A DNA stretch of 64,000 nt, taken from contig NZ_OY762229.1 of the NCBI RefSeq assembly GCF_963665355.1, positions 3,286,001 to 3,350,000 on the forward strand, given 5' to 3'. Position numbers and translations under genes: made by a program. This DNA is from an uncultured Desulfobacter sp. Its GTDB lineage: Bacteria; Desulfobacterota; Desulfobacteria; Desulfobacterales; Desulfobacteraceae. The number at the start of each line of letters is the position of its first letter. Position 1 is the stretch's first letter. Positions 56,231 to 64,000 of the stretch are shown here, piece by piece. The notes under the pieces are model-generated. The model searched no databases and was not told the origin of the DNA. It saw only the letters and a list, made by a program, of their open reading frames with translations.

Positions 56231-56866
56231 TCAGTTCAGGCGGTTGCGTATTTCACGTATTCTTTCGCCGATATCCGGGGCACCAATGATGTCGGTTAGA
56301 AGACAGAACGTGGATGCTCCATGGCCGGCAACGGTTTTGATATTATCCCGTTTAATGCCGCCGATCACTGCAAAGGGGATTTCCTTAAGCGCGGCCACAT
56401 ATTCAATCAAAGGGAATCCCACCGGGGCGCTGGCATCTTTTTTGGTCTGGGTGGAAAATATTGGTCCCACCCCGATGTAATCCACCCCGTCCTCCATGGC
56501 TTTTTTCACCTGGTCGGGATCATGGGTGGAGCATCCCACCATAAGCTCCGGGTACCTTTTTTTTATTAGGCCTGCAGGCAGATCCTGCTGCCCCACATGC
56601 ACCCCGTGGGCTCCCGACAATATCGCAATATCCAGAAAATCATTAACGATAAATGGCACATCTGCATCCCGGGCCATCCGGGCAATCCGGCTGCACTCGT
56701 CAAGCATATCGCCCCGGTCCTTTTCGTGGGCCTTTTCCCGGTACTGGAGTATATCTATCCCGGCTGCGATCATTATTTCGGCTGTTTCAACATTGGAACG
56801 TCCCAGGGAAAACGCCTCACCTAAAATTCCGTATAGTCCTTTGGGGAACTTGTGTCTTAAATCCAT
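56231..56866 (-). CDS. thiE: Thiamin phosphate synthase
   Basis: 211 residues, TIM barrel joining HMP-pyrophosphate with thiazole phosphate. IDILQYREK, VPFIVNDFLDIA, GVHVGQQDLPA, STHDPDQVKKA, DYIGVGPIFSTQTKKDA and FAVIGGI are the expected motifs. It is convergent to the transporter gene with only 19 bp between the stops, so it is not on the riboswitch transcript. Confidence 0.96.
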   Translation of the reverse strand: MDLRHKFPKGLYGILGEAFSLGRSNVETAEIMIAAGIDILQYREKAHEKDRGDMLDECSRIARMARDADVPFIVNDFLDIAILSGAHGVHVGQQDLPAGLIKKRYPELMVGCSTHDPDQVKKAMEDGVDYIGVGPIFSTQTKKDASAPVGFPLIEYVAALKEIPFAVIGGIKRDNIKTVAGHGASTFCLLTDIIGAPDIGERIREIRNRLN

Positions 56867-57061
56867 TCTCTTTCCAGTAATTTTTTATTATTAAGATCAT
56901 GTTCCCCTCTTTTACACCAGACCGGTCTGTCAATACCAGAAATTTTGGCCAGAAATTTTCCGCGATATATGAACAAGCCCAAATTTGTTTTGATTGGCAC
57001 GCAGCATGTGCAAAGAGGATGTGGGCCAGACGTAAGGTCTGTGGCCTGGCCCAGTGCGGTT

Positions 57062-57805
57062 TTACACCATGGATCCGAATTTCTGCTTATATGCGCAGGC
57101 AACGATCTCCATGGCCCGGGAAGTATCCTTAAGGTGTTTTAAATTGATGACCAGATCGAACTCATCCGGGCTTGCATCATCTTTTTGGTATACAGTTTTA
57201 AAAAAGGCCTTCTGCTCCTTATCCATGGTTTTTATCCGGGTTTCAGCCTCCTCCCAGGATATGTCAAGCAGCTTTGACAGTCTTGAAATCCGGTAATCTT
57301 TGTCGGCAATGACCCGGACAGCCAGGACCTGGTCCCTGGGAAGAATCAGATGGATGCCTCTGCCCACAAAGATGGTGGGCTCTTCCCCTGCCAGAGCGAT
57401 TGCGGTTTTTGCAAGCTGCCTTGCATAGTCGCTTTTTAAAAATGTTTTTTGACTGATCAACATGGTGAACAGTTCACTCATGATCCCGGGGTAATGCTCA
57501 TCAAAATATTCCACGGCTTTTGTGGCTATATCTTTTTCTTTGGCCATTAACTCCAGAATTTCCCGGTCAACAACCCTGAAGGGCATCTTTTCAGCTAAAA
57601 GATCAGCGATATTAAGGGCACCGACCCCGATTTGCCGGGAGAAGCAGACACAAGGGAAAATACCGTTCTTCAACTGTCCCTGGGGTTCTTTTTTTTCAGG
57701 CGCCTTATTCCATTTTTTTATATTGATGTCTGCCCAGGCCGCAGCGCTCATTCTTTTTTGGCCGTAATCACCAGGTAAATATCCTGCTTTGGATGCTTTT
57801 GTCAT
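57062..57805 (-). CDS. Cytidylate kinase-like family protein
   Basis: About 247 residues. After a 50-residue lead, CVCFSRQIGVGALNIADLLAE and FRVVDREILELMA match the cytidylate kinase-like family (PF13189), which has an altered P-loop compared with true Cmk. FVGRGIHLILPRDQVLAVRV and the Arg-rich RISRLSKLL lid follow. The substrate is not known. ATG 57805 has GAAGGAG six nt upstream; a further 12 open codons precede it. About 190 bp separate it from thiE. Confidence 0.82.
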   Translation of the reverse strand: MTKASKAGYLPGDYGQKRMSAAAWADINIKKWNKAPEKKEPQGQLKNGIFPCVCFSRQIGVGALNIADLLAEKMPFRVVDREILELMAKEKDIATKAVEYFDEHYPGIMSELFTMLISQKTFLKSDYARQLAKTAIALAGEEPTIFVGRGIHLILPRDQVLAVRVIADKDYRISRLSKLLDISWEEAETRIKTMDKEQKAFFKTVYQKDDASPDEFDLVINLKHLKDTSRAMEIVACAYKQKFGSMV

Positions 57806-58019
57806 GATGTCTCCTTCTCCCTTTCTTCTATAGGTCAGCATACAGAAATTGTCAGCTACATTGACCCTTACCAGAGCAATAAAAATGCCATGGAATAATT
57901 TTTTTAAAAAAGAACAGATCTCCTGTGAATCTGGTGTGTTGAATGTTTCTTGACAGTGCGGCTGTATTACGTAGATAGAATTTACGTCTGCTTCTTTTGC
58001 GATGTGTAAATTTTGTTGA

Positions 58020-58680
58020 CACTATGTAGGGATCAGTATCAGGGCGATCAAGGCTGCAACACCCCCTGCGAAGAAGATAAATACCGAAAGATGAAGTAGA
58101 GAATCTACCTTAAAGGGGTAGCTCGGGCATTGGGGAGGGCCAATTGGTTCCTTGCAGAAGAAGAAAGGTAACAGGAGATCCGGCCATGGGCAAAATCCCG
58201 GCATCTGTTTGGAGACCCCGCCGGCAGATGAGTCCGCCACAGGCGGAGACGCAAACATAAAAGAAGGGCAACGCAAGGTAACGGGGGCGGATAGTTAAGA
58301 GCGAACAAACCCGCGATGTCCAATTGGCAGTCTTAGTGGATTATAAGTACCGAAATATCGGACTTAACCGATACGCGAAGGTGGGGAAGTGACACCCAAA
58401 ACGACCCACTGCAGGGAAGGTGAAGCAGGGTATAACGCTCTACTGCAAGGAAAGACGGGATGGACTCAGAGCCAACAAACCGTGTCAACGAAAATGCAGT
58501 AGAGTGCGGGCAGATAGTCCAATAAGTCAGACTTCTGCATGGGTAGCATAGTTATGCGCCGGACGGGGTGTCGCCTGTCCGGTCGATGATCCGGTCAAAA
58601 GGATCTGAGCCGAGGAACCGTATGAGGGAAATCTTCACGTATGGGTCTGTGGGGAGGGCGCCGGGTAACCAGTGCTTCTA
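58020..58680 (+). ncRNA. Group II intron without reverse transcriptase gene (5' limit uncertain)
   Basis: The 3' part has domain V-like sequence at about 58608-58643 (GAACCGTATGAGG, GAAA loop, TCACGTATGGGTC) followed by a domain VI-like hairpin (GGCGCCGGGTAACCAGTGC) and TCTAC near 58680. Upstream, many short helices with purine-rich joints (58380-58600) look like domains I-IV. No maturase gene is present, so it cannot move by itself. The AGC catalytic triad at the base of domain V seems to read AAC, opposite a G, which may make it inactive. The 5' GUGYG end could not be placed. No protein-coding gene is seen from 57842 to 59007. Confidence 0.7.
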
Positions 58681-59007
58681 CCATTAATCGGCAATAATGT
58701 GGAGCGTGGAAACCCCGTATCTTCGCCGGGAACATACGGCAGGTGAAAGAGAGTTTGGAGAATCTTTGAGGATGGGAAAGCAAATGACGGCATTGGCTGG
58801 TGCGCCCATCGGCAGCTTCAGGCTGTGAAAAGACTGTAGATGCGTATCGCAAAGGTTGTTAAAGTAGCACACGGCATACAAGCCAAGGGTCTCTTTCAAG
58901 AGGATGTATTTTCTTTTGACTCGGGAAAAAAACAATACTTTCCGGGCGGACACTCAAGGATATATGCTATGAAATAACTGTAAATTTCATTTTAAGGGGT
59001 GCAAATC

Positions 59008-59502
59008 ATGCAGGCAACAATGAAAGATATGGAAGAATTTTATAAGCAACTTAAAAATGGTTCTATCCAACGGGCATATAAAACGTTGCTTTCATACATG
59101 ATGAGGCTTCGGACGTATTTCAAAAATAAATATTCGGAATCATCAGTGTTCACCCTCTATCAAGGATACATGGATATGACTTATTTTGCCATTTCAACAC
59201 CTGCTCTCAAACAGCGTGATTTGAAGATTGCAATAGTTTTCAACTATGAAGCTTTCTGTTTTGAAGCCTGGCTCGCTGGACGGAACAGGAAAGTTAACCG
59301 ACAATATTGGGAGCTACTCAAAGAAAAGAAATTCTCCGGTTATCGCATTGTTTCTCCTGGAAAAGGTGTGGATTCGATCATTGAGTATGATCTTGCGCAA
59401 GGTAACGAACTCACTGACATGGACAGCTTAACAAAAATTATAGAAAAAAATATGAATTTGTTCATAGTTGATATTGAGGAGGCCTTACAGTCAGTTGCAT
59501 GA
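59008..59502 (+). CDS. DUF7000-like conserved protein
   Basis: 164 residues, soluble. The middle, VFTLYQGYMDMTYFAISTPA followed by LKIAIVFNYEAFCFEAWLAG, resembles a family of unknown function found mostly in Firmicutes and sporadic in other bacteria (DUF7000). ATG 59008 has AAGGGG eight nt upstream; an in-frame GTG three codons earlier is less likely. It lies between the intron and IS remnants, and may have arrived by transfer. Confidence 0.65.
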   Translation: MQATMKDMEEFYKQLKNGSIQRAYKTLLSYMMRLRTYFKNKYSESSVFTLYQGYMDMTYFAISTPALKQRDLKIAIVFNYEAFCFEAWLAGRNRKVNRQYWELLKEKKFSGYRIVSPGKGVDSIIEYDLAQGNELTDMDSLTKIIEKNMNLFIVDIEEALQSVA

Positions 59503-59827
59503 GTTTTTTGGCTATAATGCCGAACGAATAAGGATAGATCGTGTGAGAAACGAACCACGATCTTATCCGATTGTTGAACAAGCCCGGCCATGAACCCGGC
59601 TGCTTCAATATATGAAAACATCTTTTTAGCATTACTGTGCAGAACCCGTAATCCCTTGTCCGACGAAATCCCCGGGGCAAAACATGCAACAGGATGAGGT
59701 GTAAAAAGTCCTCGTCCTTGAGGGTTCGGTACCGTATCGACTTGGTTTTACTGTCAGTATATTTGAAGGGGACCTTTCCGTCCCGGTTGGCAATGATGAT
59801 GTTTTCGCTGATGACACCCCGGTACAA
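59503..59827 (-). pseudogene. IS91-family transposase remnant
   Basis: The minus strand encodes MYRGVISENIIIANRDGKVP and KYTDSKTKSIRYRTL, EDFLHLILLHVLPRGFRRTRD, the conserved C-terminal region of the IS91 Y2 transposase. A frameshift near 59640 moves the rest to another frame. The N-terminal catalytic part is absent. Confidence 0.8.
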
Positions 59828-60295
59828 ATACCTGGATATGGCGAAGACTTAAGCCTTTTTCAAGCAAATGGGTGGCAACGCTGTGACGCAGGGAATGTAT
59901 AGAGACTTTTTTTAATGCCGCATTCGGCAACCACGACCTTCATGGCATTTTGAGCACCGCCTCGATCCATGTGGGATTGGGCTTTTTGTATGGTCTCAAC
60001 CGACCCGACAGCATTGGGGAAAAACTCTGTAACGCAGTTTGCGTGTCGCGCCGATCAGCTTTTCAATCTCCGCAGGCGTAAGACTATCCGGTATGCTTTT
60101 CACTTTAGGCGGCCTGACGATGTTCAACCACTCCATTCTTTTTGGAGAACAAATTTCCAGAAATTCTGAAGCCCTAATCGGTCAATTTTGACCGTACTCC
60201 ATGAATGGGACTCCACCAGGTCTGCAAAGTAAGCTTCAAGCTGTTCGGCTTTGAGGTTTTCCGCCGCGCGAGCGGCTTCTTTCAACGCCTGGGTG
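59828..60295 (-). pseudogene. Tyrosine recombinase (integrase) remnant
   Basis: The minus strand shows the SAM-like N-terminal domain (FTQALKEAARAAENLKAEQL), a linker IVRPPKVKSIPDSLTPAEIE, then, after loss of most of the catalytic domain, VSIHSLRHSVATHLLEKGL with the HxLRH box. Frames change at least twice. The 3' end with the catalytic Tyr is missing; LRHIQ runs straight into IS91 sequence. Integrases of this type often accompany IS91 elements. Confidence 0.75.
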
Positions 60296-60313
60296 AACCC
60301 GGTAGGCAAAGTT

Positions 60314-60472
60314 GCCGGGTTGGAGCCATATTGGTATCTAAAACATTTATTTGGCCACCTGCCTGAAGCGATGACAGAGGAAAATTTTAGAGCCCTACGT
60401 CCATACAATGTCGATAAAAATCAGCTGGCGAGTACAATAGTGGGACTTGAACCGCTTACGTTCAAAGCGTAA
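60314..60472 (+). pseudogene. IS66-family transposase, C-terminal fragment
   Basis: GLEPYWYLKHLFGHLPEAMT followed by LRPYNVD is the conserved end of another IS66 subgroup's TnpC. The sequence CGCTTAC near 60460 matches the usual terminal repeat of IS66 elements. The rest is missing. Confidence 0.75.
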
Positions 60473-60522
60473 CATGAAAATTACCGTTTTATCCGGTGCA
60501 CTTGGCTTGTTGGAAAAGGCTA

Positions 60523-61116
60523 TTAGGATAATTTAATACCTAAAATACCCATAAGCTCAAGAGCTCTTGAATCGGCGAGAAGCTTTTTTCTAAAACTTTG
60601 ATGCAGGCTTTCGTTATCTCCTTCAGCTTGAAGAACCGTTTCATTATAATTTTTTTGGGTTATGCCTTGTTCCTCTTTTGCAACTGTATAATAGGTGTTT
60701 ACTATTTTTTCATATTCCGCAAGCTCATCTTTATACTTTGAGAGGAACTCAAGATTCTCACGCAATGTTTGATTTGCAGTCATGTTAGTATTTCTGTAAC
60801 TATCCAATCTTTGCTGCTCCGTGCGGGAAATGTGGCCATCAGAGTTAAAGTGATCGTGCATTTGAAAAAGTTGCCTTGTTTCTTCTACAGCCTGGGTTGA
60901 TATTGTTAGGTCCGTTTGTTTCGGATAGTACTGGGAAATCCATGACGGCATTCTGAATTTTTCAAGATCCTGTTCTGATGCCTTCATTCCCTCCGCAGAA
61001 AGGCTGACTTTGTCCATGTTGCTGTTTGATGAATTGATACCGTTAGAATAATGAGGTCTGGGGGTGTTATTGGGCGAATTGTAAGGGCAGGCATTCTGTA
61101 TATGTGAAATATTCAT
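60523..61116 (-). CDS. Unknown protein with EF-hand-like loop
   Basis: 197 residues, hydrophilic, Asn- and Ser-rich N-terminus followed by NMDKVSLSAEGMKASEQD, reminiscent of flagellar or FlgM-like N-termini. HFNSDGHISRTE (about residue 93) fits an EF-hand loop except that position 1 is His. The C-terminal 90 residues are helical. A good AAGGAGTGATTCA site precedes the ATG. No family recognised. Confidence 0.6.
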   Translation of the reverse strand: MNISHIQNACPYNSPNNTPRPHYSNGINSSNSNMDKVSLSAEGMKASEQDLEKFRMPSWISQYYPKQTDLTISTQAVEETRQLFQMHDHFNSDGHISRTEQQRLDSYRNTNMTANQTLRENLEFLSKYKDELAEYEKIVNTYYTVAKEEQGITQKNYNETVLQAEGDNESLHQSFRKKLLADSRALELMGILGIKLS

Positions 61117-61390
61117 TGAATCACTCCTTTTTAAAAAGACTTAAATAGAATGATGCAATTTCTATGCTATTCACCGCATCCTTGCCTTTATAAAAGCGGC
61201 GTTAGTTACTTTTATAAAGGCGCGGGAGCCCTGGATTAAAGTTCTGGCAGATCACATCAAGGGGCTGGGGTGAAGACTACCCTTCACCCAGGCATCGTTT
61301 TTCGGTCGGACGACTCCCTCAGGCTTTCCCTGTTATTATTATCTTACCCCAAGGGGACCAACATCCACTCCACAATGCCTCTGTTTCCCC

Positions 61391-61510
61391 ATGGCCCAAA
61401 CAGCAACACTTAATTTTGACGTTTACCAGCCACGTAGTCCTAAGGCAAGTACCTATCCGATTCAAGAATCACCCCCGATCCGCCCCTTGATCTGCGATAC
61501 CTTTAAATAA
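61391..61510 (+). pseudogene. Possible IS91-type transposase N-terminal fragment
   Basis: A 39-codon frame opens LNFDVYQPRSPKAS, similar to the first residues of IS91 transposases, then ends. The rest of the interval 61117-61755 has short hairpins (for example TTTATAAA repeats near 61190, TTCCGG repeats near 61590) but no gene. Confidence 0.45.
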
Positions 61511-61755
61511 GTAGGCTTCGGCCACCAGCAAGGTGCAGGATTCAAGGCGTCAATACAGCGGCAACCGCAGGCCTATAAGCGGTTCCGGCAAAATTTTCCG
61601 GAACATTTTTCCGGATAGGGTATATGATCTCTTTGTTACATTTATTAACTAACTGAATTTATTAACATTAAATGGCTGGTAGATTACTTGCAACGCATCG
61701 TGTAATTACGCTACCTGTGATTATATCTGACCATCTTGATTTGAAAGGAGTTGAC

Positions 61756-62268
61756 ATGCAAATCGGGACTGTATCGACAAGTCCAGTAACAATTGCAACC
61801 CGTGGGGCCTCCGGAAAGACTGCAACACAGATCAATACCGAAGGGTTTACGCTGCAAAAAGACCTTTCGGAACCCAAGGACAATTTCAGTCCTGCCGCGC
61901 TCAGTATAAGCGATTATCAAAATCAGCTTCGGCTCCAAGGCGCCCAGAAACAATCTTTTGTGGTAACCAAGGGGGGAACTACCGTTGCTTCCATTGGTCA
62001 GGATGGTGCAGCCATGTTTCAGGACCCAAGAGTTGCAAAAATATGGGATGAAGTCGGGGGCGACATGGAGGCCTTTGCATCGACCTTAAAAAAAGGGGGT
62101 TATGGTTCAAACTCTTATGCACAGGGGACTGGCCCAACTTATGCTGAAATCCATCAACGAATCCATGGAGAATCATACGAATCGCTCATAACACGACAGA
62201 CGATGGCGTTTTCAAAGGAAATGGCTCTATTAACAGGGCAGCAGTCCTTTTTCAGCACTATTGCTTAA
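61756..62268 (+). CDS. Unknown protein, flagellar/secreted style
   Basis: 170 residues. The N-terminus MQIGTVSTSPVTIATRGASG is Ser/Thr-rich. VTKGGTTVASIGQDGAAMFQ and the C-terminal helix LITRQTMAFSKEMALLTGQQ show no family I know. AAAGGAG five nt before ATG 61756 decides the start; 28 further open codons upstream are unlikely to be translated. It lies in the same gene-poor stretch as the EF-hand-like protein and is divergent from it. Confidence 0.6.
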   Translation: MQIGTVSTSPVTIATRGASGKTATQINTEGFTLQKDLSEPKDNFSPAALSISDYQNQLRLQGAQKQSFVVTKGGTTVASIGQDGAAMFQDPRVAKIWDEVGGDMEAFASTLKKGGYGSNSYAQGTGPTYAEIHQRIHGESYESLITRQTMAFSKEMALLTGQQSFFSTIA

Positions 62269-62383
62269 GGCCTCTTTAATCGCATCTTTCAGGTGTTCAG
62301 GTGGCCTTCCCTGCTCTGAAAAATAACGCGTATAGAATCGGCAGTATCACCAAGGTAAGTATGGTGGTCAGAGAGGCATCCTC

Positions 62384-62652
62384 AAGTCCGGTGGAAGGAG
62401 CACCTTAAAGTTTATCACCTGATTACCAGAAGTGAGTATGGTCTAATGGTTCAAATTCTTGGCGGTCTTATAACGTACCTGCTGATGGCGATATATTGCC
62501 ATGAAGAATTCAATGGAAAAGTCTCCATCAAAAGGGTTCGACAATTACGAACTAAAATTTTGAATGAGTTATTTAACGGTCAAGATAACTCTGAACCGAC
62601 TGAGGACGATAATTTCAAAGAGCCATTAAAATCACGTGATGCAAAAACTTAA
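62384..62652 (+). pseudogene. IS4-family transposase, C-terminal fragment
   Basis: WKEHLKVYHLITRSEYGLMV, QILGGLITYLLMAIYCHEEF and VSIKRVRQLRTKI match the end of IS4 transposases (Y-x2-R-x3-E region and hydrophobic tail). Upstream coding sequence is missing. Confidence 0.75.
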
Positions 62653-62758
62653 CCGGACATCACTGATAGTTCAGTCCCTTTTCTAATGAATTCGGTCCGA
62701 TTTTATAATGTACTCTCTCTGGGATTGTTTCTATCTCAACGGCCTTTCTGACGACGAA

Positions 62759-62808
62759 GCCCCAGCCGGGCACGGGCACAACATGTTGTGGCCGTGCCCG
62801 GCTGGGGC
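62759..62808. repeat. 50-bp near-perfect palindrome
   Basis: 17-bp GC-rich arms (GCCCCAGCCGGGCACGG, 62759-62775, and its complement at 62792-62808) enclose a 14-bp perfect palindrome CACAACATGTTGTG; only one G-G pair breaks symmetry. No T-run follows on either strand. Function unknown. Confidence 0.85.
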
Positions 62809-62869
62809 CATATTTCAAACTTAATCATCTTTGTCAAACGTTCGTCATACTTTGCTTGATAAAAAGCGT

Positions 62870-63040
62870 TTTCCTATCCTTCATCCCCGGAAGACAGGTT
62901 CTCAAGGTAACCGTCCGTGGTTTTGTACTGAAATGCACCCCCTATAAACAAGGTGTTCTCAATCACCGGTGTCATCAGGCTGACCCCGGTTTTAAAGGTG
63001 TCATACTCTGCGTATTCAGAAATCATCTGTCAACGCTTCA
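62870..63040 (-). pseudogene. Possible TonB-dependent receptor fragment
   Basis: On the minus strand EYDTFKTGVSLMTPVIENTL, then after a one-base shift FQYKTTDGYLENLSSGDEG, looks like outer-membrane beta-barrel strands. It may be a displaced piece of a receptor gene such as the one at the right edge. Confidence 0.4.
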
Positions 63041-63177
63041 GCCAATGCATTACTGCAATCGCCGCATGACTCGAGGCTGGTGTGATTTGTTAAACCTTCA
63101 CCATAAGACTCTTTCATTCTCTATCCTTTACCGGTTTTAATCGGCGCTTTCGGCCCGACCCCATCTTCCAAAAGGGT

Positions 63178-63726
63178 TCAAAAAAACAGCAAATACCTGG
63201 GAACATTTTCAAAATATTCCAAATAATCCTTGCCATGGATTGTCCGGCAATACGTCTCCTCCTCCAGAATAATCCCATGCTGAAGTATGAACTGGAGTAC
63301 CGTAATCCCTGCAATTATCACCGAATGACACATCAATGCAATTCCAAGCATCATACCGGCAACGCAGACATAAATCGGATTGCGTGAAATTCGGTAAACC
63401 CCTTCTCTGACCAGTTGGTTTAAAGGGGCTTTGAAATAGGCTGTGTAGGCGGCAATTGTTCCGATGGCGGACAATCCGAAGAGAAGAACTCCAAAGACAA
63501 ACAGAACACCGGTGAAACGAATTTGAACAAAGACGGAATAGACCATAATAGCGAAAAACAAGATCATCAAAAAGCCAGAGACCACCTTTCCCCGAGGGGA
63601 AATCCATGAAGCGTCCACCAGTCGCTTGGTTCCCTTTTTACCAAAGAGCATGGGAAGATATGATACCAATATACAAATCAGGCTTAGTACCCATCCGTTT
63701 CCGATTTCGAATCCTGAAACACACAT
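63178..63726 (-). CDS. Isoprenylcysteine carboxyl methyltransferase-like membrane protein
   Basis: 182 residues, five hydrophobic helices. REGVYRISRNPIYVCVAGMM and EEETYCRTIHGKDYLEYFEN with VPRYL are the SAM-binding C-terminal motifs of the ICMT/PEMT-like family. The substrate in bacteria is usually unknown. The ATG has no good ribosome site. It lies downstream of a TonB-dependent receptor gene on the same strand. Confidence 0.85.
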   Translation of the reverse strand: MCVSGFEIGNGWVLSLICILVSYLPMLFGKKGTKRLVDASWISPRGKVVSGFLMILFFAIMVYSVFVQIRFTGVLFVFGVLLFGLSAIGTIAAYTAYFKAPLNQLVREGVYRISRNPIYVCVAGMMLGIALMCHSVIIAGITVLQFILQHGIILEEETYCRTIHGKDYLEYFENVPRYLLFF

Positions 63727-63767
63727 ATTTTGACCTGTAAAATATTTATTTATTTATTTTTTAATGA

Positions 63768-63811
63768 CCAAGGACATAGCCCGACTGACAAGCGTCCGGG
63801 CTTGTCCTTGG
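63768..63811 (-). terminator. Hairpin after the TonB receptor gene
   Basis: A 15-bp stem (CCAAGGACA-AGCCCG / CGGGCTTGTCCTTGG, one bulged T) lies 19 nt after the receptor stop codon. An A/T-rich tract, not a T-run, follows on the minus strand. Confidence 0.65.
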
Positions 63812-63829
63812 TGTTTTAAACCAGCCTGT

Positions 63830-64000
63830 TTAAAACCGGGCGACCATTTGAAGACCGACTTCTCCGGGGTTGCTGCAAAGCACATAAGCACCGCTGTAGT
63901 ACCCGTTGTAATTATACTCTTCATCAAAGATATTTTTGCCATACAGATAAATATCGAATTTTTGTGCTTCATACCCGATCTTGGCGTTTACAATCTGGTA
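63830..64000 (-). CDS. TonB-dependent receptor, C-terminal end
   Basis: The last 56 residues of a gene that begins beyond the right edge. YQIVNAKIGYEAQKFDIYLY, GKNIFDEEYNYNG and the final VGLQMVARF, ending in an aromatic residue, are typical of the last beta-strands of an outer-membrane TonB receptor. The substrate cannot be told. Confidence 0.88.
   Translation of the reverse strand, partial: YQIVNAKIGYEAQKFDIYLYGKNIFDEEYNYNGYYSGAYVLCSNPGEVGLQMVARF

Noticed and set aside
62856..63140. A 94-codon plus-strand frame
   Set aside because: No ribosome site or motif, and the minus strand reads better as a TonB receptor fragment.

Overview
The window looks like a chromosomal segment of an anaerobic, Gram-negative sulfate reducer of the Desulfobacterales (Desulfobacter/Desulfococcus-like). 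This is inferred from a glutaryl-CoA dehydrogenase of the kind known from Desulfococcus, a membrane-bound biotin-dependent glutaconyl-CoA decarboxylase, very dense signal transduction, a TonB-dependent receptor and a type I-G CRISPR system. No rRNA or species marker is present, so the assignment is an inference.

Layout. 1-1.6 kb: the start of a HAL/TAL-type aromatic amino acid lyase behind a PaaK-like acyl-CoA ligase. 1.9-8 kb: a 1000-residue PHP-like membrane protein, a chemotaxis receptor and a small unknown gene. 8-13.9 kb (minus strand): a rhomboid protease fused to a DnaJ C-terminal-like domain, a circularly permuted YpsA/SLOG protein, an adenylate cyclase, a dynamin-like GTPase and YqgE. 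14-18 kb: ManC, an ArsR-methyltransferase fusion, a metallo-hydrolase, UspA and a small membrane protein. 18.4-21 kb: murJ, an IS66 remnant and a perfect 28-bp inverted repeat. 21-26 kb: glutaconyl-CoA decarboxylase subunits, tRNA-Ser(CGA) and glutaryl-CoA dehydrogenase, together a route from glutaryl-CoA to crotonyl-CoA coupled to sodium export.

26.1-45.5 kb is the centrepiece: one minus-strand CRISPR-Cas locus with a complete type III-B (Cmr1-6) complex and a CARF-HEPN accessory nuclease inserted between the interference genes (cas3, csx17, csb1, csb2) and the adaptation genes (cas4-cas1, cas2) of a type I-G system. There is one array of nine identical repeats. Almost every junction is a stop/start overlap or a gap of at most about 60 bp, so the whole appears to be one transcription unit. 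Csb2 carries the only visible Cas6-like domain, so both effectors probably share its crRNAs. A WYL regulator lies upstream.

45.6-57.8 kb: a small ribbon-helix-helix-like gene and a coiled-coil gene behind a strong promoter, a large BvgS-like hybrid kinase coupled to a MerR/PAS/GGDEF protein, an S-adenosylhomocysteine deaminase-type amidohydrolase, a NADAR protein, then a TPP riboswitch controlling thiM and an Nramp-related transporter without the metal-binding motifs, with thiE convergent to them, and a cytidylate-kinase-like protein.

57.8-64 kb is a graveyard of mobile DNA: an ORF-less group II intron, fragments of IS91, IS66, IS4 and a tyrosine recombinase, a 50-bp near-perfect palindrome, and scattered intact small genes (DUF7000-like, two secreted/flagellar-style unknowns, an isoprenylcysteine methyltransferase-like protein). 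The window ends inside a TonB-dependent receptor gene.
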